Below, piece after piece: positions 10,367 through 18,566 of a DNA stretch of 64,000 nt. The notes below the pieces were generated by a model that searched no databases, had not been told where the DNA came from, and saw nothing but the letters and a program-made list of their open reading frames with translations. The first letter of the stretch is position 1. Each line of letters starts with the position of its first letter. The DNA is taken from assembly GCF_900104585.1 (NCBI RefSeq), contig NZ_FNVX01000004.1, forward strand, positions 1 to 64,000, in the 5' to 3' direction. The position numbers were made by a program, and so were the translations under genes. The stretch is from Bacteroides ihuae. Its GTDB lineage: Bacteria; Bacteroidota; Bacteroidia; Bacteroidales; Bacteroidaceae.

Positions 10367-13300
10367 TTATTTTTTTATTCTTGATATGGCATTTCTATCT
10401 CTATAAATGAACCAATAGACTAGCGGAATGACAAACAAGCTCACTAATGTGCCAATCACCATGGCTCCTATCATAGCTATGGACAGCGGTTTTTGTAATT
10501 CAGACCCCATATCATACGAAAAGAGCAGTGGCACCATGGCAAAAATGGTAGTCAACGAAGTCATGATGATAGGACGCAATCTCCGTCTACCTGCTTCATG
10601 AATTGCCTCAAGTAAAGGGATACCGGTTTTCCGTAATTCATTAATTGCATCCAGTTTCAGAATTGAATCATTAATAATAATACCGCAAGTCACAATCAAA
10701 CCAATGGCCGACATTAAATTTAGCGTATGTCCGCACAACCAAAGCAGCAACAGCGCAAAGGCAACATCAATAGGAATTTCAAGCAAAACGATCAGAGGTT
10801 GGATGAAACTCTCGAATTGAGCAGCCAAGATGAAATACATCAGGAGAATGGAGACAAACAGAATAACCACCAATTCATCCAGCATTTTTTTATTCGAGAA
10901 AAAGCTACCCGAAAAAGTCATATCCCAATCATTCGACTTTTCGATCACCTCCTTCGCTTCCGCCATTAAAATTTCGGGTGCCTTTACATCATAAAAACGA
11001 AAAGGGACATATTCTCCATTTTTGCCTGCCGTAATGCTTTTAAAGTCTTCAGCCGGAGTAACTGTTATTAATTCTCTAAGCGGGATATAATTCACAACTC
11101 CATCCTTATCAGGAATCGTACGTATAAGCGTTTCTTGCAATACCTTATTTACAGTTTTTTCATTTCCTGCTATATTAATAGGTAGATACTGCTGATAAGA
11201 GTGCAGCATGGCCACACTATTTTCTTTAAAGGTAGTCTTCAACACCCGATAGAGTTCATCATTGGATACTCCATACAAAAGCAACTTCTCTTTGTTGATG
11301 CTAATATTCAATTGATTTTCAAAGGCAATGCCTGTTGGAGCCACACCCGTTTTATCATCAAAACGTCCTTCCAATTCACGCAATTCGTTGGCAGTCGGAG
11401 TTTTTTCTTTATTACGAGCATAGAGTTCGGCCACAACATCCGCTTCATTTGTTGTAAATAGTTTCTCAAACACTGTTTCAGGGGGTGAAAAAGAAACCAC
11501 CGCTAATGGATATTGTTGCTTCAATACGCTATATATATCTTTCTGCAAAGAAGCAATTTCCTTTGGTTCAGCTGTTTTAAAGTATAATTCCGCTTCTGAT
11601 GACGACAACTCCTGCTCTCTGTTAAGAATAAAATCTTGTAGACCAATAGATGCCGTTTGCTCCACCGTTCTATCTCTCATCTCACGAAACAGTCCATCTA
11701 CCCTCTTCCTGTTTTCATCTATATGAATATTCTCGTTCCATTCCACACGCACTACCAATTCATTCTCGTCTATTTTAGGCATTCGTTCCTTGTCTATAAA
11801 GAAAAACAAAGCGACACAAAGAGGTATAGAGACGATACAAAACACTGTCGTAAGAGTTTTATGCGCAAAAATCCAATCTATTCCCCGATCGTAAAACGCA
11901 TCAAGAGTATGTTCCTTCAATGGATTGTTTATCTTCCAATTAAACCTTCTTATACCCATGCCATACACCAACATATACAGCACCGGCAACAACATAATTC
12001 CTGTAAAATAAGAAACCATCAATCCCACAGTAACCGAAAATGCCTGATCAAAAAAGATTGCCCCTGCAATGCCACTCATAAAAATTAATGGCACAAACAC
12101 CGCAATAGTGGTTAAGGAGGAGCTCAACATGGGTGTAACGACTTCAGAAGTTCCTGCTATGCAAGCCCTTCTCAACGAATAACCCCGCTCACGATATTGC
12201 GAAATATTCTCCGTCACAATAATAGAACTGTCTATCATCATACCCAGTGCCAGTATCAAGCCGGACAAAGAGATTATATTCAAAGACATGTTGCACAGAT
12301 AGAAAAACAAGAAGCTGATTACGATGGACACCACCATACTCAACCCAATAATAAAAGGAGATTTCACATCGCCTAGAAACAATACAGCCACAATGCAGAT
12401 AAACAGAAACCCAAGAGATAAGTTTTGTTGCAAGTTAGAGATTGTATAATCTAGCAATTCCGTCTGGTTCCGGCTTATGCTAAATTCAATATCCGGGTAG
12501 ATGCGAGCAAAATAATCCGTAGTCTTCATCAACGAAGCTTTCATCTTATCCATGTTTTCATCTGCCTGCTTGATGATGGCCAATGTCACAGCCCGTTTCC
12601 CATTGGAAACAGATATCCCTTTCTCTTTTTCCGGGACAATGCTTACGTTACAGAACTCTTTAAGCTGCATAATGCGGCCTTCCTTTCGGATATAGATATT
12701 CTCTACATCCTGCGCTGTGCGGAGAAGAGTGGAAAACTTGATGTTATACTCATAATAGCCATCACGCACCGTCATGCTTCCCGGTTCAATATTATTCTGC
12801 GTCAGTGCCGCTTCAATATTCTCAATAGACAATCCCAGCATTGCCATTTTATTCATATCCGGCACTATCTGTAATTGCCTTTGCAGCAACCCACTAACAT
12901 CCACCATCGACACTTCCGGTAATTGTTCTATCCGGCGTTTGATTACCGATTCAGCGAATTCACACAGATTGAGAAATGCCTGTTCATCTGTCTTCGCATA
13001 AACACTGTCACTCTTCAACGTTAAATTGAGATACATCACCGGTATGTCCGTAGCACTAGCCTTTACCACCTTCGGACGATCTACCTCCTTTGGAAGATAG
13101 TTCATTGCCGCATCAATCTTCTCATTCACCTCGATAAAAGCTAAATCCGTATTTGTGCCATAGTCAAAACTAAGCCGTATAATCCCTGCACCATCACGTG
13201 TTTCACTAGTCATATCCTTCAGCCGTGCTATCTGAATCAATTGTTGACGAATAGGTTTCATCACAGTATTCTCTAATTCACGAGCAGAAGTATTGGAGAC

Positions 13301-13444
13301 TGCTACCTGCACCGTAATCTCAGGTATAGATATATCGGGCAACAAAGAGACTGGCAGAGTGAAGTAAGTTACCAAACCTAGTATAAAGCAGGCTGTAAAT
13401 GCCATCAGTACCGCAATAGGGCGTTGTATTAAGAATTTTATCAT
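10367..13444 (-). CDS. RND efflux permease, first of two in the operon
   Basis: 1025 residues. MIKFLIQRPIAVLMAFTACF is the classic RND first helix. In helix 4 the motif is LGMMIDSSIIV with Asp405; the second acidic residue of AcrB-type pumps is Ser, so the proton relay resembles the CusA/HME type. The start overlaps the adaptor stop codon by 4 bp (ATGA), showing translational coupling. The family exports drugs, metals, bile acids or other amphiphiles; nothing here fixes the substrate. The operon promoter carries the same direct-repeat site as the peptide genes to the right (14630-14648), which links the pump to that regulon. Confidence 0.9.
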   Translation of the reverse strand: MIKFLIQRPIAVLMAFTACFILGLVTYFTLPVSLLPDISIPEITVQVAVSNTSARELENTVMKPIRQQLIQIARLKDMTSETRDGAGIIRLSFDYGTNTDLAFIEVNEKIDAAMNYLPKEVDRPKVVKASATDIPVMYLNLTLKSDSVYAKTDEQAFLNLCEFAESVIKRRIEQLPEVSMVDVSGLLQRQLQIVPDMNKMAMLGLSIENIEAALTQNNIEPGSMTVRDGYYEYNIKFSTLLRTAQDVENIYIRKEGRIMQLKEFCNVSIVPEKEKGISVSNGKRAVTLAIIKQADENMDKMKASLMKTTDYFARIYPDIEFSISRNQTELLDYTISNLQQNLSLGFLFICIVAVLFLGDVKSPFIIGLSMVVSIVISFLFFYLCNMSLNIISLSGLILALGMMIDSSIIVTENISQYRERGYSLRRACIAGTSEVVTPMLSSSLTTIAVFVPLIFMSGIAGAIFFDQAFSVTVGLMVSYFTGIMLLPVLYMLVYGMGIRRFNWKINNPLKEHTLDAFYDRGIDWIFAHKTLTTVFCIVSIPLCVALFFFIDKERMPKIDENELVVRVEWNENIHIDENRKRVDGLFREMRDRTVEQTASIGLQDFILNREQELSSSEAELYFKTAEPKEIASLQKDIYSVLKQQYPLAVVSFSPPETVFEKLFTTNEADVVAELYARNKEKTPTANELRELEGRFDDKTGVAPTGIAFENQLNISINKEKLLLYGVSNDELYRVLKTTFKENSVAMLHSYQQYLPINIAGNEKTVNKVLQETLIRTIPDKDGVVNYIPLRELITVTPAEDFKSITAGKNGEYVPFRFYDVKAPEILMAEAKEVIEKSNDWDMTFSGSFFSNKKMLDELVVILFVSILLMYFILAAQFESFIQPLIVLLEIPIDVAFALLLLWLCGHTLNLMSAIGLIVTCGIIINDSILKLDAINELRKTGIPLLEAIHEAGRRRLRPIIMTSLTTIFAMVPLLFSYDMGSELQKPLSIAMIGAMVIGTLVSLFVIPLVYWFIYRDRNAISRIKK

Positions 13445-14529
13445 TTCTTTTCTGACAGTTGGTTTTTAACAACAGAAACAGGTGCTTCGTGTGCCAAATT
13501 TATATTTCCACTTACTATCACCGTATCTCCCTCCTTCAATCCGTCTGCAATGCTATAACTGTCAGCGTTCTCCAAAGCCGTATGTATATAATTCCACATA
13601 GCCTTGCCTTCTTTTAGCGTAAATACGACCTGTTTACCCGAACGGAGCACAACAGCGCTCTTCGGAATAACCAGTTGTTCACCAAGTGAACGGTTTACGC
13701 TCACCCTCACATTCATTCCGTTGAACAATTTGGCATTTCCATTTACTCTTGCCCTAACTTTTACCATTCCTTTGTCATCCACCAATGGATTAATCTCTGC
13801 AATGCTTCCTTCATGCACGGCAGATGCATCTGCAAAAGGAGTTATTAGCACTTTATCCCCTTTCTTCAGCAACGGTAGTTCACTTTCCAGTACGGAGAAG
13901 TCCACCTCCATACTCCGGGTATCCATCAGTGTACAAAACACATTGGCAGTACTTGCTGCATTCATTGGTTTAGAAAAAAGATTAGCTACTATTCCATCAA
14001 AAGGAGCAGTTAACGTAGCATGTTGTTCTTCATACAATGCCAAATCATAATCAGCCTTACTTTGATCATACCCACTCTTTACCTTTGCCAACTTCATCGT
14101 TGCATCAGGTATCTTCTCTAAATCCTTCGCTGCATACCCCTGCCCAATGAGTACATCTTGCAATTCCAGGCGTGCTTTTTCGAGTGCATTCTTTGCTTGC
14201 AACAGTTTATTGCCCAATCTAAATTTATCCAGTTCCGCCAGCTTCTGTCCTTTGCGTACTTTATCGCCATTCTTCACCCAGATATGTACAATCACTTCAG
14301 CCGTCTGGAAGCGAAGATCGGCAAACCCCAGAGCAGCCACCTTCCCATTACTTACTAACTCATGATTAAAAACCTGCTTGCGCAATGGGAAGACGGTAAC
14401 TTCATTTTTTATATCAGGCAACACCGTTTCCACTCCTTTTTCAGAGTCTTCTTTTTTCTTTTCACCCGAACAAGCAATGAAGAAAGCCATTAGTAAACAA
14501 AGGCACAAACAAGTATCTTTTCGTCTCAT
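13441..14529 (-). CDS. RND efflux periplasmic adaptor (membrane fusion) lipoprotein
   Basis: 362 residues with a lipoprotein signal (AFFIACSGE). The layout is that of HlyD/AcrA-type adaptors: a barrel-sandwich lipoyl half (VWVKNGDKVRKGQKLAELD-like, about residue 80), a coiled-coil hairpin (about 105-160), the second lipoyl half (ATLTAPFDGIVANL) and a C-terminal beta barrel. It bridges the permease and the TolC channel and is the first gene of the operon. A decayed copy of its 5' end and promoter is at 16497-16740. Confidence 0.9.
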   Translation of the reverse strand: MRRKDTCLCLCLLMAFFIACSGEKKKEDSEKGVETVLPDIKNEVTVFPLRKQVFNHELVSNGKVAALGFADLRFQTAEVIVHIWVKNGDKVRKGQKLAELDKFRLGNKLLQAKNALEKARLELQDVLIGQGYAAKDLEKIPDATMKLAKVKSGYDQSKADYDLALYEEQHATLTAPFDGIVANLFSKPMNAASTANVFCTLMDTRSMEVDFSVLESELPLLKKGDKVLITPFADASAVHEGSIAEINPLVDDKGMVKVRARVNGNAKLFNGMNVRVSVNRSLGEQLVIPKSAVVLRSGKQVVFTLKEGKAMWNYIHTALENADSYSIADGLKEGDTVIVSGNINLAHEAPVSVVKNQLSEKK

Positions 14530-14588
14530 ATCAGTAGTTTTTCGTTTTCATAGTTTCGGTAACAAGATATCAAAACATTTTAATTAGT

Positions 14589-14648
14589 CAAACATAGTAA
14601 TTTAGCCTAAAAAGAGCAAGAAATCATCGTCACATTTGCGTCACATTT
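14589..14648 (-). promoter_or_regulatory. efflux operon promoter with direct-repeat operator
   Basis: On the minus strand, -7 TATGTTTG is at 14589-14596 and a weak -33 (CTTG, 14617-14620) is 20 bases upstream. The direct repeat TCACATTTGCGTCACATTT (plus-strand reading) is at 14630-14648. The 33 bases between operator and -7 box equal the distance in four peptide-gene promoters in this window. A start near 14582 leaves about 50 bases before the adaptor ATG. Position just upstream of the -33 box suits an activator. Confidence 0.8.
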
Positions 14649-14846
14649 GAAAAAATGTGCGAAAATCAGATATAATGCACAACATACAAAGATGTTCACC
14701 CTTGCCATTAGCAATAATATATACGAATTGACCATCTGGAATAGCTAACTCTAGCCGGACATTGAGTTAAGGGCAAAAAATTCAACTTTACACAATGAAG
14801 AAAGCAATACGAATCACTCTTCAATAAATCATCCAATACAAAATCA
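14649..14846 (-). other. intergenic stretch with a possible coding remnant
   Basis: No intact gene. On the minus strand a short open stretch at about 14650-14765 reads VRLELAIPDGQFVYIIANGK and ends in a stop next to the operator. It may be the tail of a lost gene, but I recognise no family. Confidence 0.25.
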
Positions 14847-14945
14847 AAAAATCAATATAAGTAAATATTCTATAATCATAATCATCGGATCAAATGCAAT
14901 CGTATCCCTGTCCAATATTTGCAAAAATTAGTATCTCATGGAAAA
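14847..14945 (-). pseudogene. fragment of a CxxC/DUF1573 lipoprotein gene
   Basis: The minus strand is clearly similar to 31612-31705 within the lipoprotein gene at 31312-31811. Both carry the stretch encoding DYRIFTYID preceded by a match to GRDTIAFD. Here the frame is broken by a stop and substitutions, and nothing further of the gene is left. It is evidence that a second copy of that gene once stood beside the propeller gene at 14968. Confidence 0.65.
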
Positions 14946-14967
14946 CAATAATATAGCAAATAGAATA

Positions 14968-16134
14968 TCACAGTTTTTTATTCAAATGGAAGAAAAAAAG
15001 TACAGGGTTCGAATCTTCAGTTAGATTCTCAAATAGAGGATCTAGTAATAGATCAGATTTCTTATTACCGTATAGCTTATTTTTCGATGCTAAAATTAGA
15101 TCAGCTTGAACGTCAAGAACAATACAATTATCCTTATATCTAGCTTTAGGTTCGCTCATTAGAAAATTAAAGAAAGGATGACTGCCTACACCTGAATTTA
15201 AGAATACTTTTTTCTTTGAATGAACATACACTGCACTTGGATACCCCCAAGGAGTCATTATATTAATGTAAGTAAAATCTTTCAATTCAATAAAATCTCC
15301 ATTGAAGAAATAATTATCATCTAGCAGGTCATTAAATTGTTCATTAGTCTCAAATTTCATATTAGCAACATTCTTTTCCGTGATATCAATATGGTATTTG
15401 GCTTCTACAATAGAATCTTTCACTAAATAGATTGTATCAGTTATATTAGGACTATAATAGACATTTTCTTGAAATTTACGTAAAGTTCTATTCTTCGCAT
15501 AATGAAATTCTTTTTTGTATATATCCTTAAAAAAACTATAAATAAAATTGTTTGTAGAGTCCGTTACAATTAATGAATTTTGCTTATTGCTCCCCAATTT
15601 TGGATCGTTCATCCCATATATTTCATAAGCTTTATTGCCTGACTCCAGATATTCAAAGTAGTCATTTATAAAAGGGATTTCTTCCATTGAAACGTATTGA
15701 CCATTATACTTATAGTAAATAATCCGACTTTGAGGCCTGTCTAAAATTGCAATTTGTTCCTTTCCAGGAACTATGCATACATTTGAGATTTCGACATATT
15801 CTCCGGGACCATTTCCTGTGTGTGATATTTTATACTTAAAATCCCCTTTCATATCAAAGACATTTATTGATTTTGAACTTTCGCTATCTACCACAAATAA
15901 AAGGTCATTGGCGAACAAAATCTGAGATATTTTACCAATTAAATTGTCCGTTTTTGTTTCGAGTTTTATAAAATCAATATATTCTATAAGAGAATCCATT
16001 GGTAAAGCAATTCCCTTCTTTGGATCAATAATTATTTCTTCTAGTTTAGAAATATCTACTTTTACTCTGCTTTCATTTGGTCGGCATGAATAGAAAAGAG
16101 ATAGCAATACTATTATAACATATATATACTTCAT
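14968..16134 (-). CDS. 6-bladed beta-propeller lipoprotein
   Basis: 388 residues with a lipobox (SLFYSC, Cys17). The family mark HTGNGPGEYVEI is followed by alternating short hydrophobic strands, as in the BF3164-type 6-bladed propellers of Bacteroides. It is one of seven related genes in this window, but the only one without a recognisable NVEALA gene directly upstream. It sits between the efflux operon promoter and a decayed duplicate of that promoter, so it may have arrived with the duplication. Function of the family is unknown; the propeller fold suggests binding of a peptide, glycan or protein at the cell surface or in the periplasm. Confidence 0.8.
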   Translation of the reverse strand: MKYIYVIIVLLSLFYSCRPNESRVKVDISKLEEIIIDPKKGIALPMDSLIEYIDFIKLETKTDNLIGKISQILFANDLLFVVDSESSKSINVFDMKGDFKYKISHTGNGPGEYVEISNVCIVPGKEQIAILDRPQSRIIYYKYNGQYVSMEEIPFINDYFEYLESGNKAYEIYGMNDPKLGSNKQNSLIVTDSTNNFIYSFFKDIYKKEFHYAKNRTLRKFQENVYYSPNITDTIYLVKDSIVEAKYHIDITEKNVANMKFETNEQFNDLLDDNYFFNGDFIELKDFTYINIMTPWGYPSAVYVHSKKKVFLNSGVGSHPFFNFLMSEPKARYKDNCIVLDVQADLILASKNKLYGNKKSDLLLDPLFENLTEDSNPVLFFFHLNKKL

Positions 16135-16489
16135 ATCATTTAGTTATTTGTAAGAGAAAGAAATGCCTAATAAAAAATTTATTGAATGCCTCCAAAAAAC
16201 AATTATGTTTTCATTTTCATTTATATATTTAAGGCGTTCAACAATTTGTAAACTCAACAATGTAAACATACAAACAAACCATTTAAGAATCCTCACAAAG
16301 AGTATCATATACGTTAACTCAAGTTACACCCATTTATTACATTGTTACATTTCTTTTTTCGCAGGTTACTTCAAATAAAATACCACAAAAAACTCGACGC
16401 TATATTTAGATGTCGTATATTTCAATGCATAGAAGTTTAGTCGTATTCACTATAAAAAAGTAAGAGCCAATTGACTATCATCTTTTTAT
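16135..16489. other. AT-rich intergenic stretch without a recognised gene
   Basis: I find no NVEALA gene, intact frame or RNA. A TATGTTTA-like sequence on the minus strand near 16264-16271 could be a degenerate -7 box for the propeller gene, but no operator copy accompanies it. Confidence 0.3.
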
Positions 16490-16496
16490 GATGGAC

Positions 16497-16740
16497 ACTG
16501 CTGAAACTTCATTTTTTATATCAGGCAACACCGTCTCCACTCCTTTTCCGGAATTTTCTTTTCTCTTTCCACCGGAGCAAGAAATAAATAGAGTCATTAG
16601 TAGACAAAGGCACAAACAAGTAGTTTTTCGTTTCTGTATTTTTCGTTAACAAGATATCAAAAAAAAAATAACTAGTCAAACATAGTAATTTAACCTAAAA
16701 AGAGCAAAGCAATCATCGTCACATTTGCGTCACATTTGAA
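16497..16740 (-). pseudogene. decayed duplicate of the efflux operon promoter and adaptor 5' end
   Basis: This stretch aligns over its length with 14395-14650. It holds the operator (16719-16737), the -7 box TATGTTTG (16677-16684) and about the first 40 codons of the adaptor gene, including the part encoding the lipobox and the VETVLPDIKNE region. Frameshifts and stops destroy the frame and the start codon is lost. The operator-to-box gap is 34 bases, one more than at the intact site. The operator and -7 box are better preserved than the coding part. Confidence 0.8.
16719..16737 (-). promoter_or_regulatory. direct-repeat operator in the duplicated efflux promoter
   Basis: A perfect copy of TCACATTTGCGTCACATTT. 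It has no intact gene in the expected position and may be a decoy or relic site. Confidence 0.7.
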
Positions 16741-16900
16741 AAAGGCACTGACTTTCAGATTATTAAAGAGATATAGCATTACCTAAAAATAAATCAACTA
16801 TAAGATAATTCAATATCTCTATTTAATAAATCTCCAAAATAACAATAAATAATCTTCATGGTAATTACATTTTATTCAATATATTAAAGTTTAAGATCCC

Positions 16901-18547
16901 TCAATGATTACCTAACAACTCCCGTGCTTCCTCTCTCATCTGTTTCACAGCAGTAGATTGTACTTTAGGCTCCTTCGTAAGTACTATCTCAACCGACTCT
17001 CGCAACTTATCCGAATGATAAAATCTTGGTTCAGCATATAGTTTGGCTAACAGATAATAAGGATAAATTCTTCCCGGCAATAAATGAGTAGAACGAATAA
17101 AGAATTTCTCAGCTTCGACATACTCTCCCATTTGCTGATAGTTTTTCCCGATAATATTCAGAATCATTGGATCACAACTGCGGGTAGCAGCTTCCTTTAG
17201 TACTACATTCGAAGTTTCATGTTTTTTTTGTTTATGTAAACAATGCCCATACTCAAATAAGAAGGTAGCTCTATTTCGTAGCAGAGGATATAATCTTTCG
17301 TAATCCTTTTCTGCCTCTTTTAGATTTCCGGATAAATAGAATATCCGAGCATTTGCCCACTCCCTGCATGCTTCTGATTTATCATTGCACCACAAACTCG
17401 AACCTATACCTCCCATAATAATAGCAAATCCAAGCAAAAGCCATTTTCTTTTATCAGCAATTAGGCAAGCCATAAGCAGAAAAAGTAAAGAGATGATGAA
17501 AGCAGGATATTGCAACGGATACGATGAAAAAGAAAAGACCATAAAAGAAATGACACCCCCGCAAGCACTTAATTGTCCACTCTTCACTCCAAACCAAAGG
17601 CAAAAAGCCAAAGTAAGTACTATGCATAGCAGCATAGGAATTCCCCGCTCTACAGCTATTTGCAAATACTCATTAAATGCATATTCAGGACTTCCAGCAA
17701 CCAACTCTTCTTGCGGAGAAAAATTACCTCCTGAAAAATAAGCTTCCTGAAAAGATCCATACGTTGCCGGAAAGCTCTCTATTCCAGATCCCAATAGAGG
17801 CTTATCGGCAATAGCTGAAAGACTTATCTTCCACATAAATAACCTTCCGTTGGCAGAATCTTTCTTTAGATAAAATACAGCGGTAAGAAACAAGAACAGA
17901 ACCGCAGAGCTAATAGATGCAATCAGCAGAACTCTTCTTTTATCCTTTATCCAAAAGTTATTCAATATCCCTCTCCAGTTCCGATGCATGCCATAAACCC
18001 ATAAACCGGATATAGCAGCAGCTAGCCATGCCGAACGGCTCATTCCTGACGGAAGCACACAAATAATAAGAAGCATGGAAGCTAAAGCAATATAGCACCC
18101 AGCTTCTTCTATCCATGTTTTATTCTTTTTAGCTTTCAAAGCCAGACATTCATTCAAACAGAGAGGAAAAACCATAGCCAAATATCCGGAATATGGCCCG
18201 GGATTAAAAAAAGAACCGGTCACAGCAAACAACGAATGATTGGAATAAGATAGCCCATATATCTGTCGTAATCCCCAAACAGCCTGCATTCCTCCCAACA
18301 TAATAAGTGTCCACACTACCATTCGACTAAACGGCAACAACTCTAAGGTTGGTTGTTTAGGGCGAACAACAGCAAAAGCAAACAACACGCACACTGCAAA
18401 GAATACACATGCTTTGCCCAACCATACCCACTGACCCGCAAATTCTCCGACAGGAAGCTCCGGAGTAGATAAGCAAACCACTCCAAGCACCGGAACTATT
18501 CCTAGCAATATGAGACTTTGAAAGAAAGTTTTTTTTAATCGCTGCAT
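16901..18547 (-). CDS. O-antigen ligase-like membrane protein with C-terminal TPR repeats
   Basis: 548 residues. About ten hydrophobic helices fill residues 1-390, with the Wzy/WaaL-type periplasmic loop recognisable around GSGIESFPATYGSFQEAYFS. A soluble TPR-like region follows from about residue 395 (DYERLYPLLRNRATFLFEYG; YVEAEKFFIRSTHLLPG). Members ligate or polymerise lipid-linked glycans at the outer face of the inner membrane, and some glycosylate proteins. It starts 19 bases after the transglutaminase-like gene (18567-20525), so the two form a unit. Its place behind the peptide/propeller cassettes leaves open a role in modifying those products, which is speculation. Confidence 0.75.
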   Translation of the reverse strand: MQRLKKTFFQSLILLGIVPVLGVVCLSTPELPVGEFAGQWVWLGKACVFFAVCVLFAFAVVRPKQPTLELLPFSRMVVWTLIMLGGMQAVWGLRQIYGLSYSNHSLFAVTGSFFNPGPYSGYLAMVFPLCLNECLALKAKKNKTWIEEAGCYIALASMLLIICVLPSGMSRSAWLAAAISGLWVYGMHRNWRGILNNFWIKDKRRVLLIASISSAVLFLFLTAVFYLKKDSANGRLFMWKISLSAIADKPLLGSGIESFPATYGSFQEAYFSGGNFSPQEELVAGSPEYAFNEYLQIAVERGIPMLLCIVLTLAFCLWFGVKSGQLSACGGVISFMVFSFSSYPLQYPAFIISLLFLLMACLIADKRKWLLLGFAIIMGGIGSSLWCNDKSEACREWANARIFYLSGNLKEAEKDYERLYPLLRNRATFLFEYGHCLHKQKKHETSNVVLKEAATRSCDPMILNIIGKNYQQMGEYVEAEKFFIRSTHLLPGRIYPYYLLAKLYAEPRFYHSDKLRESVEIVLTKEPKVQSTAVKQMREEARELLGNH

Positions 18548-18566
18548 TGATCTTTCCTATTTTAAA

